Of a DNA stretch of 64,000 nt, positions 1 to 12,398 are shown one piece after another. The notes beneath the pieces were generated by a model, which saw nothing but the letters and a program-made list of their open reading frames with translations, did not search any database and was not told where the DNA came from. The stretch comes from Archilochus colubris (lineage: Eukaryota; Chordata; Aves; Apodiformes; Trochilidae). A program made the translations under genes and the position numbers. The first letter of the stretch is position 1; the number at the start of each line of letters is the position of its first letter. The stretch lies in NCBI GenBank assembly GCA_023079485.1, contig CM041115.1, positions 30,060,826 to 30,124,825 on the forward strand. Reading direction: 5' to 3'.

Positions 1-1557
1 GAGGGTCTTCAATTTGTAAGGGTCACCCATCTCCTTCTGTTTTGACCTTGGCTTATCCTAATTAACATGAAATTTCCTTGAGTTAGGGATTAAAAAAAAA
101 AAAGGTGAAGCAGTAAGGACACACGATCAGGTATTGAGGAAGGACAGCACTAAGAAAAATATGACATATTGGAATATCGTACCACTGAATATTTTTATGC
201 TTGTAGAAGTATAAAAGTATTTTGGCTGCCACTTAGATATATTTTGAAAGTGTAAGAAAAAAACCTTAGTCTTTATTTTCTCATCAGATTGTGTCCCAGG
301 TGGGTCCTGAGACAGAACAGCATTTTAGAAATGGCATTTAAAATCTAATGTGAAATGAAACATAATTCTTCAGGTTTATGGATATGGGTTGTAAAGACTG
401 TGAATGATAGTCTGGCAGAAAGGTCCTGGCAAGGAGGATTACAGCGGATTTTAATAAGACTTTGGAATGTAATGAGGTTTCTTTTGATGTCTACATATTT
501 TGGTATCTGCTTTTCCTTCCATGTGCTCCAGGCATAATGCTGCAGCATTAGAAATACTGAATGAATGTTACTATGCACATGATACTGCACTGTTTCTACT
601 GCTGGATTGTCCTCTGGAGAAAAGCAATTTAAGAAAGCCCTGCCCCAGAGGATGACCTTCTTGCACCAATGGGCTGAGTTAAGAGAATGCACACATCAGT
701 TCATAGTATATTTCATCTTGTATTTTGGTAGCTCATCTTTTCACCTTTTTCCATCTGCTGGAAGAGCCTTTAGCTCTGGACCACTGCATACCATGCAGGG
801 AAAGCCTCCGGGTTACATGGTAGTGAAAATATCAGCTGCCTCTTCTGCCCTATGTTGTAACAACGCTGTGGTAAAGAGAAGCTCAAAGGATTTCTGGCTG
901 GCAAATGTCCTGGCCAACAGGGAAGGGATTCCTGATAAGGTAACTGCTAGCCAGTGGAGATACCCTGGTCACTAACCAGCAGTTCCTGTGAAAAACATCA
1001 CAACTTCAACAACAATTATGCCGGAAACTCTTCCTTTTTTTAGGTGTATGGGATTAATTCCTAATGAGAGGCTTGCACTGCTGAAACTGGGTTATGCCTT
1101 TTATTCTTTCCAGTAGGTGAAAGATGAGAAAGGTTCTTAGAACAAAGTTTAATTTGTGGAGAATTGGGGAATTCAGATCACCCACTTAATAAAGAAACTT
1201 CGAAAGAAACTGCCCTTGTTAAAATTCCTCTTGGTAAAAAGCTGTGAAGTCATAAAATTTTACCTAACAATGGTTTTCCATACAAAAGGGCTCTTCAGTC
1301 AATAGTTCCTCTTTAAGCTGTTTCAAATCACCCTGGCTTCAATAAGCTCAGCTCCTCAAACAATCAGTGCAGGAAACAGTGTGACTTCTATAGGTTCAGC
1401 AGCTCTTTAACTTGCTCTGTTGTGGGTCTGTCTATCTCTGTGCAATTTTGTTATTTTTCACAGATTTCCATTATTATGTCTACCAGACAGGACACAGAGA
1501 GATCAGTTTTTAAAATAGGTTAGTCGGGGGAGGCATTACAGGTTTTGTTTTGTTTTG

Positions 1558-1588
<31 letters not shown>

Positions 1589-2499
1589 CATCAGGATATA
1601 GGGAGGAGTCCCACTTACTAAAGCTGCAAATGGTTTTACACTAAGGGGGCACTTTGAGAGAGGACTTTCTGAGCTTCATGAAGCAGACAATCCCATATGA
1701 CAATGTTAATATTATTTATTTATCTAGTAAATGCTATTATTCATAAAAAAAACCAAACAACACAAGATTCTCCAGAGAAGTTGGAGACAACATAAAAAAG
1801 ACACATAAACATAAAAAGAGTGTAAATGCTAATAGTCTCAGTCCTGTTCTCCTTTATTTGACGATCAGAAAAGTACAAATACAATGGAGAGGAGATATAT
1901 TTGCATTTCATACAGTCTAAGCTCATAGATTGCCTTGCATTCTCAAATTGAAAGGGCATGTGCAGTGGACTGGGTACCACAGGTTCCTGTAATCTTGTAC
2001 TCAGAGTGTATTTAGATGTTCATGCATCTGATGCTACTGCTGTGTTCTGACAGGATGTGTTCCTTACAAAAATTTCAGATTTCACTGGAAGCACTGCACT
2101 TTCCTATAGCCCACTCACAGACAGATGGGAAAGTAGGAAAAGAGTTGTTGAAGGGAATGGACAAGGTATTTTGTTAAATCTAAAACACAGAGTTTCATTC
2201 CAAGATTTTTTTCTCTTACAAAATAAAGCCTGATAAATTTCTAAACAGGGCGTTACTTCAAAATGCCAAAGCAAACTTCTTAGATTTTGAATTAGCATGT
2301 CTAAAAGGATTTTTGTTTTCTCTGTGAGGCTAAAAAAAATCTTGAAAAGTTCAATGTGAATTCCAGCTTACTTGTTACAAAAGAAACACCAGCATAAAAT
2401 AACTACATTGAAAAAGTGGTGCATCTCCACTCTCAAACTGCACTTGTATCTAGATTTATTTAGATTTAATAGACTTTAAGGACATGGGAGACTGGTTTT
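1..2499. other. Unique AT-rich DNA, no gene seen
   Basis: I see no recognisable exon, RNA gene or transposon in this stretch. The longest open frame, 607-975 on the plus strand (122 codons), has no motif I recognise and no flanking splice-site pattern that convinces me. The only structured sequence is the TTTTG microsatellite near 1543-1587. The stretch ends where the CR1 tail begins at 2500. Confidence 0.6.
1543..1587. repeat. (TTTTG)n microsatellite
   Basis: About nine near-perfect copies of TTTTG run from 1543, ending in a short T run. This is a simple pentanucleotide repeat of a kind common in vertebrate genomes. No adjacent transposon body is visible that would make it a retroposon tail. 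Confidence 0.9.
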
Positions 2500-2937
2500 C
2501 ACAGAATCACAGAATCATCTGGGTTGGAAAGGACCTCTGAGGTCATCAAGTCCAACCCACTGCCGCGGTGGTTACCAGACCATGGCACTGAGTGCCACAT
2601 CCAGTCTCTTCTTAAAAACCTCCAGGGATGGAGAATCCACCACCTTCCTGGGCAGCCCATTCCAATGTCTGATCGCCCTCTCTGTAAAGAATATCTCCTC
2701 AATATCCAACCTGAACCTCCCCTGGCAGAGCTTAAGTCCATGCCCTCTTGTCTTACTGGTAGCTGCCCGGGAGAAGAGACCAAACCCCCCCTGGCTCCCA
2801 TCTCCTTTCAGGGAGTTGTAGAGAGTGATGAGGTCTCCCCTGAGCCTCCTCTTCTCCAGGCTGAACACCCCCAGCTCTCTCAGCTCTTCCTCACAGGACT
2901 TGTGCTGGATCCCTTCACAGCCTCTTTGCTCTTCTAA
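2500..2937 (-). mobile_element. CR1 LINE, 5'-truncated 3' end
   Basis: The minus strand carries the 3' terminus of a CR1 retrotransposon, the main LINE of birds and other sauropsids. Reading down the minus strand, a 98-codon open frame (2868 to 2572) matches the C-terminal end of CR1 ORF2 as I know it, with [12 protein letters not shown] near its start, then [18 protein letters not shown], then [13 protein letters not shown]. After this comes the short 3' UTR (TTGGACTTGATGACCTC-type) and the octamer tail at 2500-2517, seen on the plus strand as CACAGAATCACAGAATCA. The reading frame is still open, which suggests a fairly young copy. The reverse transcriptase and endonuclease domains are missing, as expected from 5' truncation during target-primed insertion, so it cannot move by itself. 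Confidence 0.93.
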
Positions 2938-3740
2938 TTTTGAAGAACAAACTAATTTTTAAATTAATTTTAAAATTATTTTTTTAGAAAAATTAATTTT
3001 AATTTATTTCTATTTTCTATTTAAATGAGAAAATTTAGTGTCCTGTGAAAATTCCATGGTCCTCTTTTGGAGAATTTTCATATGTGTTAGAATTATGCTG
3101 AGAATTTTGTGAAGCTAATGACTAGTCACTGCCAGAAACTTGCAGTCCAGAGTGTTAAAATCAGTATGTGTGGCACATCTCTAATCAAAAAATAGTTGCT
3201 TTTTCTCCTTATAGGTAGTTAGAGTGTTTTTTTGTTTTTTTTTTGAGGTAAATGCTTGTTCCCAAAACACACTTGGCATAAAGCTCTGTCACTCCTGATG
3301 GGTTTGAGAAGAAAGCAATAGTTTATTGAAGTGCAAACAGATTTCTGGATTTCTGTATTCCTGCTGCCAAAATGCCTCTTTCCTGTTTTAGGAAAGGTGC
3401 TGGTTTACGGTTCAGATTCTTCACACAGCTACAAATGTGTCACTGGGGGCACTAACTTAGAGGTTTGTCATTCACTTGAGGCTTGTGAAAAAACAGAATT
3501 TCTACTGCTTCTCATGTGATCACTTAGAAATGGGACAGTTAAAACGTGTGCCTGAAGGCAATTGTTCACATTGAGTCATTACTTGTCAGAAAACAGAAGT
3601 GTTTTCTCCCTTGGGTAGCATGCAGTAGAAATACCTGTTTAAAAACCTGGACTAGCCTCTCCCTTTTCCTTCCCCAGGGGCAGACTGATGCTCCAGTTAA
3701 AATTGCATCAGGGAATGACTGTGCTGTTTCTTTAATGAAA
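2938..3740. other. Unique AT-rich DNA between two CR1 pieces
   Basis: The segment starts with a strongly AT-rich patch (about 2941-3020). Nothing in it resembles a gene. Short open frames at 3331-3519 and 3546-3743 have no recognisable motif. Confidence 0.6.
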
Positions 3741-3941
3741 TAGGGAGGTGGTGGAATTGCCATCCCTCAAAGTATTTAAAAACTACATAGAAGAGGCACT
3801 TCAGGACATGCTCTAGTGGACATAGTGATACAGATATTGATACATACATTTTATTTATTTTATTGGAGGGGGGATGTTGGTGGTTGGACATGGTGACTAT
3901 AGAGGTCTTTTCCAACAGCGACAATTCTGTGGTTCTGTGAT
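3741..3941 (+). mobile_element. Old CR1 3' tail
   Basis: The plus strand shows a degraded CR1 3' end. GGTGGTGGAATTGCCATCCC and AAGTATTTAAAAACTACATA correspond to the end of ORF2. GAGGTCTTTTCCAAC with ATTCTGTGGTTCTGTGAT is the 3' UTR and octamer tail. A roughly 40-bp AT-rich segment near 3829-3867 (TTTTATTTATTTTATT) interrupts the expected sequence and looks like an insertion or local expansion. No coding capacity remains. Divergence is clearly higher than in the copy at 2500, so this is an older insertion. Confidence 0.85.
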
Positions 3942-6900
3942 AGAAGTGCAAAATTTACTGCTCAAGCATCTGATCATTTAGACTGTCAGCCTGGTGTACC
4001 ATTCAGGGCAAAGGTCTTCAGATACCCATAGAAAGGTTGCTGTGTTTACAAATACTTTTTAAAAGAGCATTCTGCAGTACCTTGGTGCTTCAGTGATGCT
4101 GTGTGAGACTGTATCAGTACCCATGCATAGCAAATAACAACTGAAGAAATACTAAGTGGAGTAGCAACACAACTCGGAATGCTCTATCAGTAGAGTTCTC
4201 ACCTCCTAATGCACAGTATTATCCACTATATGAAAGGAGGGATGCAGGACCATGTCTCTCAGGCAGGCACTTCAATTATACATATGATCAGAATATAGAC
4301 TACTGAATAGGAAAACTGATTGATGGTAAAATCAGGCACCAGCTGTCATCTTTGGGATAGGTAACAGTCTAGTCAATGGTGTTCAGTGATATGGCCAAGA
4401 AAGATTATGACTGCTGATAAGTCTCTGTTGTGACAGAAGAGGCAAACTGTCTTTGTGGTCCACATGGAATGTAAGAATACTGTTGATTTTTTTTTTTTTT
4501 TTTTTTTCTGACTTCTTCTGGAAGAGTCAGGTGAAATAAATAGTAGACTTCTGGTTTTTGATAATTTTACACCAATATAATTCTGTGAATATGTGGTTAA
4601 CCTGTATGTGTATGTAGGCATTTGTATACCTTTGAAATTTACAGCTCATCCATAGAGGTGTTAAAGTAACTCTTTTTACACCATGGTTCTCTGAGGAGAA
4701 GTGAGTACTCTGAGAATTTGGAGAGGAATCATAAGGATTCATCTCCTTCTGCTTGATACAGTGAAACAGTAGGAGTGAACTTCTATTAGACAGTAGTATC
4801 TATGAATTAAATATGTATGCCTATCTAATGTCATGGTCTGGGCAAACTGTAAAGAATCACCTCTGTCTGTTCCTAGTTCTGCAGCCAAATAGTTTAATTT
4901 ATTCCAACTAGAGCTGTGGTTCTCACATGTGAAGAACTAGGTGCATAAGTGCATGAGTACATACATGCACAAAAATATGGTCTTCCTTGCCCCAAAATAC
5001 ATCGTTCTCTGTAGTTTAGGATACCCCTGTTAAACTGTAAGCATTACACGATTAATTTGTAAAGCTTGCTGCAAAGGTAGCAAGTATTTACTAGCTTGTA
5101 GTAGTGTTTCTTGGAAAATCATGGAGGAAAGTGTCCTTCTCAAAGAAGGCTGGTGAGCTGTGCTCTGATGCCACTTTCAGAACTTTCTTTCACTACTCTC
5201 TCTTCCAGGTCTTTTGGAAGATTTCTAAACTGCACAAGAATGTACACTTTGAGAGTGAGCTATATTTTATCTTCTTCTTACAAGAATAAGGTACAGAAGG
5301 GGATGTCTGCACGTGGTTTTGTTTAATGACAATCTGACCAGGCAAGACTGGATTAGCAGTATATGCCCAGGGTAGTAAAGTCAACTCAGAAAGCTATCTA
5401 AGTGTCCTGTGGGCATAAGACAGCCAACCAGTGATGTTGATCTCAGCATAAGGGTTGAGGGTTTGGAGAGCACAGTGTTAGTAAGCAGTCAGAAACATTT
5501 TGGGAAATAATATGCAACATAGAAAGGTATTTCAATTAGAAGGGAAGAGTGAAAACAGTTGTGTTTATGTGACAAGCTGTCAGATTTATCAGCTTGTGTT
5601 TTTTTAGATAACTGAGTTTCAGATGCATATTAGTATTCACTGAGAATGTCTTTAATTAGTGAAGAGAGAAGGGAAGTTCTGGCTGCAGCTCATCTCAGTG
5701 GGTGGCAGAAATTCCTTGCCATTGACTGCTGTTGAAGTCCAGTCAATAGTTAATCTTAACTAAAGTCTAAATGCAGGAGTATTAAATGATCAGTATTTAT
5801 TTATTAGATAATAAATGTTGATGTCTGCATTTTATGCATCTGAGTTTAGATCTAAGTAATTTCATTCCTGGTGACTGAGGAAATGAGTCTCCCAAATGCT
5901 GCTTAAACTGAATTTCAGTTGGTACTTTATTACCAGCACCCAAGTAGTTAATTCCATTAACAAAGCCACAGAGCTGGTGTTTGTCAGACACAGGACTAAA
6001 CTACTTGATTCCCTGGCCCATCTTTCATAGGTGCATCAGGCTTGTGACAAGGTCCAGAGAAAGTGACTTGACCTTTCACAAGTTTTAGCATGCTCATGGA
6101 GAATATTTTGGGGTGGTACAGAGGAACTTGTGCCATCTCTCAGGCATCCTTATGAGAAACTGCTCCCACTCTGCTCCCACCATGTTAATGTTCTCTCATT
6201 AGCATGGCATCTGGGATACTCTACTGGTCACAGCTGGCAGAAGGAAAAAGTCAAAAACCATTTAGGGATTTGCAGGTCAAAGCCAACACCTTCACTTCAA
6301 TCTGGAAAAGCAGCAAGCAAGCAGCAGGGATCAACAAGCACTGTTGCCACCCATCCCCATGCTGAGGAGCTGTCAGCAGAAATCCAGCCCAAGTCTTGCT
6401 ATAAAAACAACAGATAGCAAAAGGTTTGTTTTGCTTGAATGCAGCTGAGTTCTGAGGTTACCAGCCTTTATAGAATGACAATGACAATATACATTTTCAT
6501 AGTCCAGCAGAGTTCAGAGCCCTGGTAAAAAAAGCAAAGCGCTGCTTGGTCAGCTCCACACAGGCACATCAGTTCAAGGACTTGTGTTTATTCCCCTCTC
6601 AGCTAAGTTGTTTTCCCAAGAACATCTTTGTTACTTCTTGCCATAAAACAAAAGGTCAGGTTTGATGTTGCTCCTAGAAATGTTCTTGTTGTTCTGTTTG
6701 TTTATATAACCCCCTTCTTCCTCCATCTGAAAGAGTATGAGCTCTGCTGCTTAATGCCAGCTGCACTCAGGATGGTGAGAAGAATGACAGCCCCCCAAAA
6801 GGGGCCAGTGGCAGGGGACACAGAGGGGTGAAGGACATAAAGGGAAAATAAGCAGAGTTTTGCCCCTGGGCATTTGCAAACAGCTTGTGAGATCCACACA

Positions 6901-8944
6901 TCACACACATTACTGGGTAGCCTGTGACGTTTCTGAACACACAAGCTGTCATTTCCTCACAAGGAGTCAGCGCTGCTAAACCCTTTCAGGCGATGTGGGT
7001 GGGCGCTTTAGAAGACACACTGTCTCATCCCATTCAGGAACTGCCCTCTGTCACTGCTCTCCTGGCATGCTGAATGTTTGTTATTTAAGTAAATAAACTG
7101 GCCAGTGTCTCAAGCCAGCTTGTGAATGCTGTCTCCTCCCAGCACCACACTTTCCCGGCCACTCCAGGGGAACAGGAGAAAAAGAAAAAAGAAAGAACAG
7201 CCAAAAGCAACAACAAGATGAAAAAGTTCACAGAGAGTTCCAATGCCACCCACTAAGCCCCAACCTACAAATAATCAGTGACCAAATGGTGTCATTAGAG
7301 TCCCCAGCATCCTGTCAGCACTCGGCCTTTCTATGGGAAGTCCATGGTGGAGGTTATTTTGAAACCATCCTTCCTGTATCTTTCAGAAAGAAGATTTTCT
7401 CAAAAGGCGGTCACAGGATACTTCAATTTTCCTTGTTTCTTCCAAATAAATCTTTCATGTTCCAAGTCAGTGGTCAGCTTCACCAAAACTGAAGGAATAT
7501 TGTTCGAAGCCCTGATGCAGCCCTTTCTAAGCTAAGGGATGTAGATTTTGGTGTAGAAGGGAGAGGCAAGATCATGAATTTGCACTTGTTTTGACAAAGA
7601 TGCACAATCAAGATTAATAGTAATTTTAAATTGGGATTTTACTACATCATCACTTCTTCTTTTTCCTATGTTAAGCTACATCAGGGAAAACAGATGTCTG
7701 TTACAGCAGAACTTCTTTCTAGAGTCAATATGAACTTTACATATTGGCTGGCAGAATGTACAGTTTTTCACATACTTCTATAGGCAAATCCATTGGTATT
7801 CACATCACCCAAATGTAGACACCTCATTAACTAAACTATCTAGCTAACCAGCCTTAATGCCATATGTAGTCAGCAAGAAAAAATAAGGCAAATCAGAATA
7901 ATTCCAGTAACTCCTCTTTGAAATTACCATCTGCATCATCTTCTCCCTCTCATTCTCTCTCCTTTTACCTTTTCTAATGCTGCTACTGGGACCCTGGGAA
8001 AGCTATCTGGATCTACAAAATGCCAGTGATTTAATAAACTAAATTACATATTTCCACATATGTTTTTTATGCCTATTGGCTAGTTGCAAACAGAACAGTT
8101 TCTTGATGAAACACTCTTTCTGGTGAAAATCCTTGTCTATTCATTGTGTAGACAAAGTTAATTAGGGGGAAAATACTGAAAGATCACAAGGGTTTGCTCT
8201 ATTGGTTCTGCTTCCCTCCTCAAATATATTCACCTGTTTTGAATGTGGATTGATGAATCTCAGCCACAAAAGGGAGGAAGGTATAGGTGAACTTTGTCAC
8301 CAGGTGCACCCTGCAGATATAGGACAGCTAAATGGAATGTTTTTATAGGGTGCCTAGGCTTCCAGAAGTGCTTGATTCAGTGAAGATGTCATAGATCATG
8401 AGTTAGCCTTGGTGAGCTGTGCTGATGGTTCATTGGTTTCCCTGGTCTAGCCATACAGTTGTTCATAAACAACCTGAAAAAGGCACTATTCACAGATATC
8501 ACCATCTCTCAATTAGACAAGCAGAGCAACAAGGCTAAGTGCACAGACTGAAAGGACTAAGCTGCTGGAATCTATCAAGAGAGGCAGTGGTGAGAACAAA
8601 CAGGTTATTGAAAATCTCTCTGAACTGCAGGCCCAAACAAATCACACTGTCTCTCATCATATCACTTTATCTCCTGCTCCCCAAAGGACCAAGATTCAAA
8701 ACATAAGGATTCTGAGGTCTGTTCCTCCTAAATTCAGAAGTGCTTGTCAGCATATACTCTCCATTAATGTGCTTTTGAAACTCATACGAAAAGTAAAAAA
8801 ACCCAGTCCCTGAAAAGCCAGCCTTTAGGAGTAAGATCTGTTTCTATCCATCCACTCAACCTCTTTACTTTCCCACAATCCTCACCAGGGAACCTTGTCA
8901 CCACTGAGGTGTTTTTTACTTCTACAGATACACTACATAAAAGA
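3942..8944. other. 5 kb of unique DNA, no gene seen
   Basis: I find no convincing exon or RNA gene. The largest open frame (6130-6417, plus, 95 codons) shows no known motif and no clear splice borders. A run of 21 T at 4487-4507 is the only notable simple sequence. The rest reads as ordinary non-coding vertebrate DNA. Confidence 0.6.
4487..4507. repeat. T21 homopolymer
   Basis: There are twenty-one consecutive T residues. It could be the complement of an old poly(A) tail, but no retroposed body is recognisable beside it on the minus strand. Confidence 0.9.
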
Positions 8945-9788
8945 AAATCAGAGGGACTGATCCATTCAAAGGGACCTTGACAGGATGGAGAGGGCCCATG
9001 CCAACCTCATGAAGTTCAACAAGGCCAAGTGCAAGGTTGAGGCAATCCCAAGCACTGAATAGGCTGAGCAGTGAGTGGCTTGAGAGCAGCCCTGAGGAAA
9101 AGGACTTGGGGGTGCTGATGGATGAGAAGTTCAACACGAGCCATCAGTGTACACTTGGAGCCCAGAAAGCCAACGAGATCCTTGGCTGCATCGAGAGAAG
9201 TGTGGCCAGCAGGTCCAGGGAAGTGATTCTCCCCCTCTACTCTGCTCTCCTGAGACCCCACCAGAAGTACTGCATCCAGTTCTGGAGCCCCTTTCACAGG
9301 AGGGACATGGACGTGCTGGAGTGTGTCCAGAGAAGGGCCATGAGGATGATCAGAGGGCAGGAGCACCTCTTCTATGAAGCCAGACTGAGAGAGTTGGGGT
9401 TATTCAGTCTGGAGAGGAGAAGGCTCTGAGGAGACCTCATTGTAGCCTTCCAGTATTTGAAGGGGGCCTACAAGAAAGCTGGTGAGGGACTTTTTAGGAT
9501 GTCAGGTAGTGATAGGGCTAGGGGAAATGGATTCAAACTGGAGTAGGGTAGATTTGGATTGGAAGTAAAGAACAAATTCTTCACCACGAGGGTGGTGAGA
9601 CACTGGAACAGGTTGCCTGGAGATGTTGTGGCAGCTTCATCTCTGGAAGTTTTTAAGGCCAGGCTGGACAGGGCTCTGAGCAACCTGACCTAGAGGGAGG
9701 TGTCCCTGCCCATGGCAGGGGGGCTGGAACTAGATGATCTTAAAGGTCCCTTCCAACCCTGAAAATTCTATGATTCTGTGATTTTATA
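8945..9788 (+). mobile_element. CR1 LINE fragment with ORF2 C-terminal region
   Basis: About 0.84 kb of CR1 lies on the plus strand. It opens just after the reverse transcriptase core with ACCTTGACAGGATGGAGAGG and AACCTCATGAAGTTCAACAAGG. It continues through an open frame (9037-9429) with EEKDLGVLMDEKFN, then QKANEILGCIERSV, then LLRPHQKYCIQFWSP and LRELGLFSLERRRL, all hallmarks of the CR1 ORF2 C-terminus. That frame is broken by a TGA at 9427-9429 where CR1 normally reads arginine (CGA). A small deletion near 9036 also removes part of the expected sequence after AAGTGCAAGGTTG. The 3' UTR is intact (GATGATCTTAAAGGTCCCTT) and ends with ATTCTATGATTCTGTGATTT at about 9768-9785. This is a dead 5'-truncated copy. 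It has no catalytic RT motif. Confidence 0.93.
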
Positions 9789-12398
9789 ATCAGTTTAATG
9801 CCAAATTTAGGATATATAATGAATAAGCATAGACAGTGACAACAGAGTCAGATAGCTGCAACATTAGCAGTTCCTGGGGGCCTCCTTTGAACTTTCGAAG
9901 ATCCTAGCTCTATCTTTCATTATGAAGCCAAAACACATCTTGCCTTTGCCAAAGATTCCAGCAAATTCTAGAAAAGCTTTGAAATCACAGGAAAGAAAAG
10001 TCTATTGTTCTCAGGAGCAAAAGAAGTGGTTTCATGAGATCACATTTCTCCTTCTTCCTTCTCTTCAAATCAAGCAAAGTTTAATATTTCAGTTCCATTC
10101 AGTTTGACAGAAACAAAACAAATCAAAGCAAAAAGGGACCTACAAAAAATTGTTTCATTTTATACAGAATTTCAAAAGTCCAATAAAATGTACAAAGAAA
10201 TCCTGAGCTCCCAGGTTCCCTCATGCAGAAAAAATCCTCAGGTGGCAGGTTAAGCCACTACTGCAATAATTTAAGTAGTGTAAATAAATGAAAGCATACC
10301 AAATAATGTGGCCTAGAGCACTTTGGAATCATACTGTCTATGGGAGTCAGACTTCCATAGTTGTGATTACAATAACTGGATTTAATCTCCCTCTCAATGC
10401 AACAGGCAACAAGTACATTTTGCTTCAAGGCAGCCACTATCCTTTCTTTTAAGAAGCATTCCATATATGTCATGGTCCACACTCTGAATGCTCAATGTCT
10501 TTAGCAAGAGATCACATGTACATGGATGTGTCTGTAAGAGTCTGAGAAAACCATTTCAAATCATGAGTGTAAGGTTCTGCAGTCAGCTTTTGTTCTATAT
10601 TTTCTACTTCAGCTGACAGTCTGCCTGGAAATGGCAGGGTACAGATGCTCATTCACCCACCCATCTCTCAGTCCCTTCAGAGTAGGGACCCAGTGCTGTT
10701 CCCAGAGGCCAGATCCTTACTATGGAAATGGGAAGTACTTCTGGTCCTTGTTCCTGGCTTGGTTCCTGTCTTGATGGCATTGGTGACTTCCATTCCTGAT
10801 CAAGCATGGAAACATCCCCTTCCCTTCTTCACCTGCTGTGAAGACAGCAGGGGGAAGAAGACCTTGTCCATTTCCAAAGGCCAGATTCTGCACTGTCTCC
10901 AGGGTCCTCCTGGCTTTAAGGGTGCAGTCAGAACTATTGAGTGACACAGCTGGTCCATAGTGACTTGTTTTTGTGACGGGCAAGTCAGTGGTTCTGAAGC
11001 CAGCCTTTCTAGCCAGCTGTGAGAGCCCTGGCTATGGCTGTGAACACTTCAGAGAAGTGTAAATCCCACGACTCACTAGCTAGCCCTTCTCACAGACAAA
11101 TCAGACATGAATGGCATTGTAGACACAGCACTGCTAGCTGTCTAGCCTATCTAAATGTCATCTTTCTGTCTACTTGAGCAATTTTAAATGTTTATTTTAA
11201 AATTTTTAATTATTCTTTCAGTAAGTAGAGGGCTTTTCTACTGGTGACAGCTCTGCTTTGGAGAATGATTGTAAAATGGAAAAATGTTTATCATGTGTCT
11301 CACAGATTAAATGGAGTAAAATGTGCCACATATATCCCTTGGCATTGCAAGCACAGACTGGTAGCAGAGCACCAGGAAGAAACAGTTTTTCTGTATTACT
11401 GAATTAACTTTTGATTAAAAAAATTAACTTTTGGATAAAAACTGATTTAGAAACACAGCCTGCTCAACACTGTATTCACACGGACACTTCATAGGGTAGG
11501 ACTGCAACTGAAGTCTGTAGAGATGATGTTGAATACTAATGAGACAACTTGTAATTTAATCCCAGTTAAAATTTAGAGGTGTTATCCTTTGGAAATTTAC
11601 GTTTTAATTTAGCTAAACTCCGAGTTTTACTGACAACATAACTATCCTATTTTATTCCTTTTGCAATTGTTGGCAAAAAATCAAAGCTAAAGTACGTTTA
11701 CTATGAGAAACATAAAAACTCTCTGGACTGAGAATTGTCTTTTTAAAATCTGCACCACGCCTGCAGAGAATGCTGGAGGGTTAAGAAACTGTGCTTAAAT
11801 TGTCATATACAGACAAAAAAAGGAATGTCTCTCCTCTTCCCTTCCTATCCCTGAAAAAAAATTGTAGAAAAACAAACCAGCACAGAAAATATGCCTCTGA
11901 ATCCACTTCAATTTAATTAATACTACACTAGTTACAAATGCAAACAGGTTCCCAAGCACTCAGTTTGGCTGCCTGTCCCTCTGTGGATTCATTTTGACTC
12001 TTTGCTTTGTTCTAGCAGAACAAAGACAGCAAAGAACAATGTGACCCTGACCCTTCTTTACCCCTTCACATACAAATGTTCCCTTTTAATATTCAGACGA
12101 GCAGTGACATTAAGAGGTTCCATGAGAGCAAACACCTGCCATTCCCCCCAACAGCATTTCTACCAGGCATTGCCTATCTGGAAATAAAACAACTTTAAAT
12201 TCCTGTTGTTGCTTTGTAAAGAAGATGGCCATACTTGCATTCTCAGGACAAAGTCTGTATTTCAATGCAGAAGCATGCAAAGCAGTCCCACACAAACTAT
12301 CTCCACCTACAACCTCACAGCAATTTTCTTGCCTGGAGATCTGAAGAGACATTCTTGGAGGCAGTGACAGTCTACTATCCCAGCGATAAAGTTCTGAA
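9789..12398. other. 2.6 kb of unique DNA, no gene seen
   Basis: There is no recognisable gene or transposon. Open frames at 10645-10944 (plus, 99 codons) and 12110-12409 (minus, 99 codons) overlap frames on the other strand. They carry no motif I recognise, so I treat them as chance frames. Confidence 0.6.

Noticed and set aside
2524..2937. Plus-strand 137-codon frame
   Set aside because: It is the antisense of the CR1 ORF2 C-terminus, which is the recognisable frame on the minus strand.
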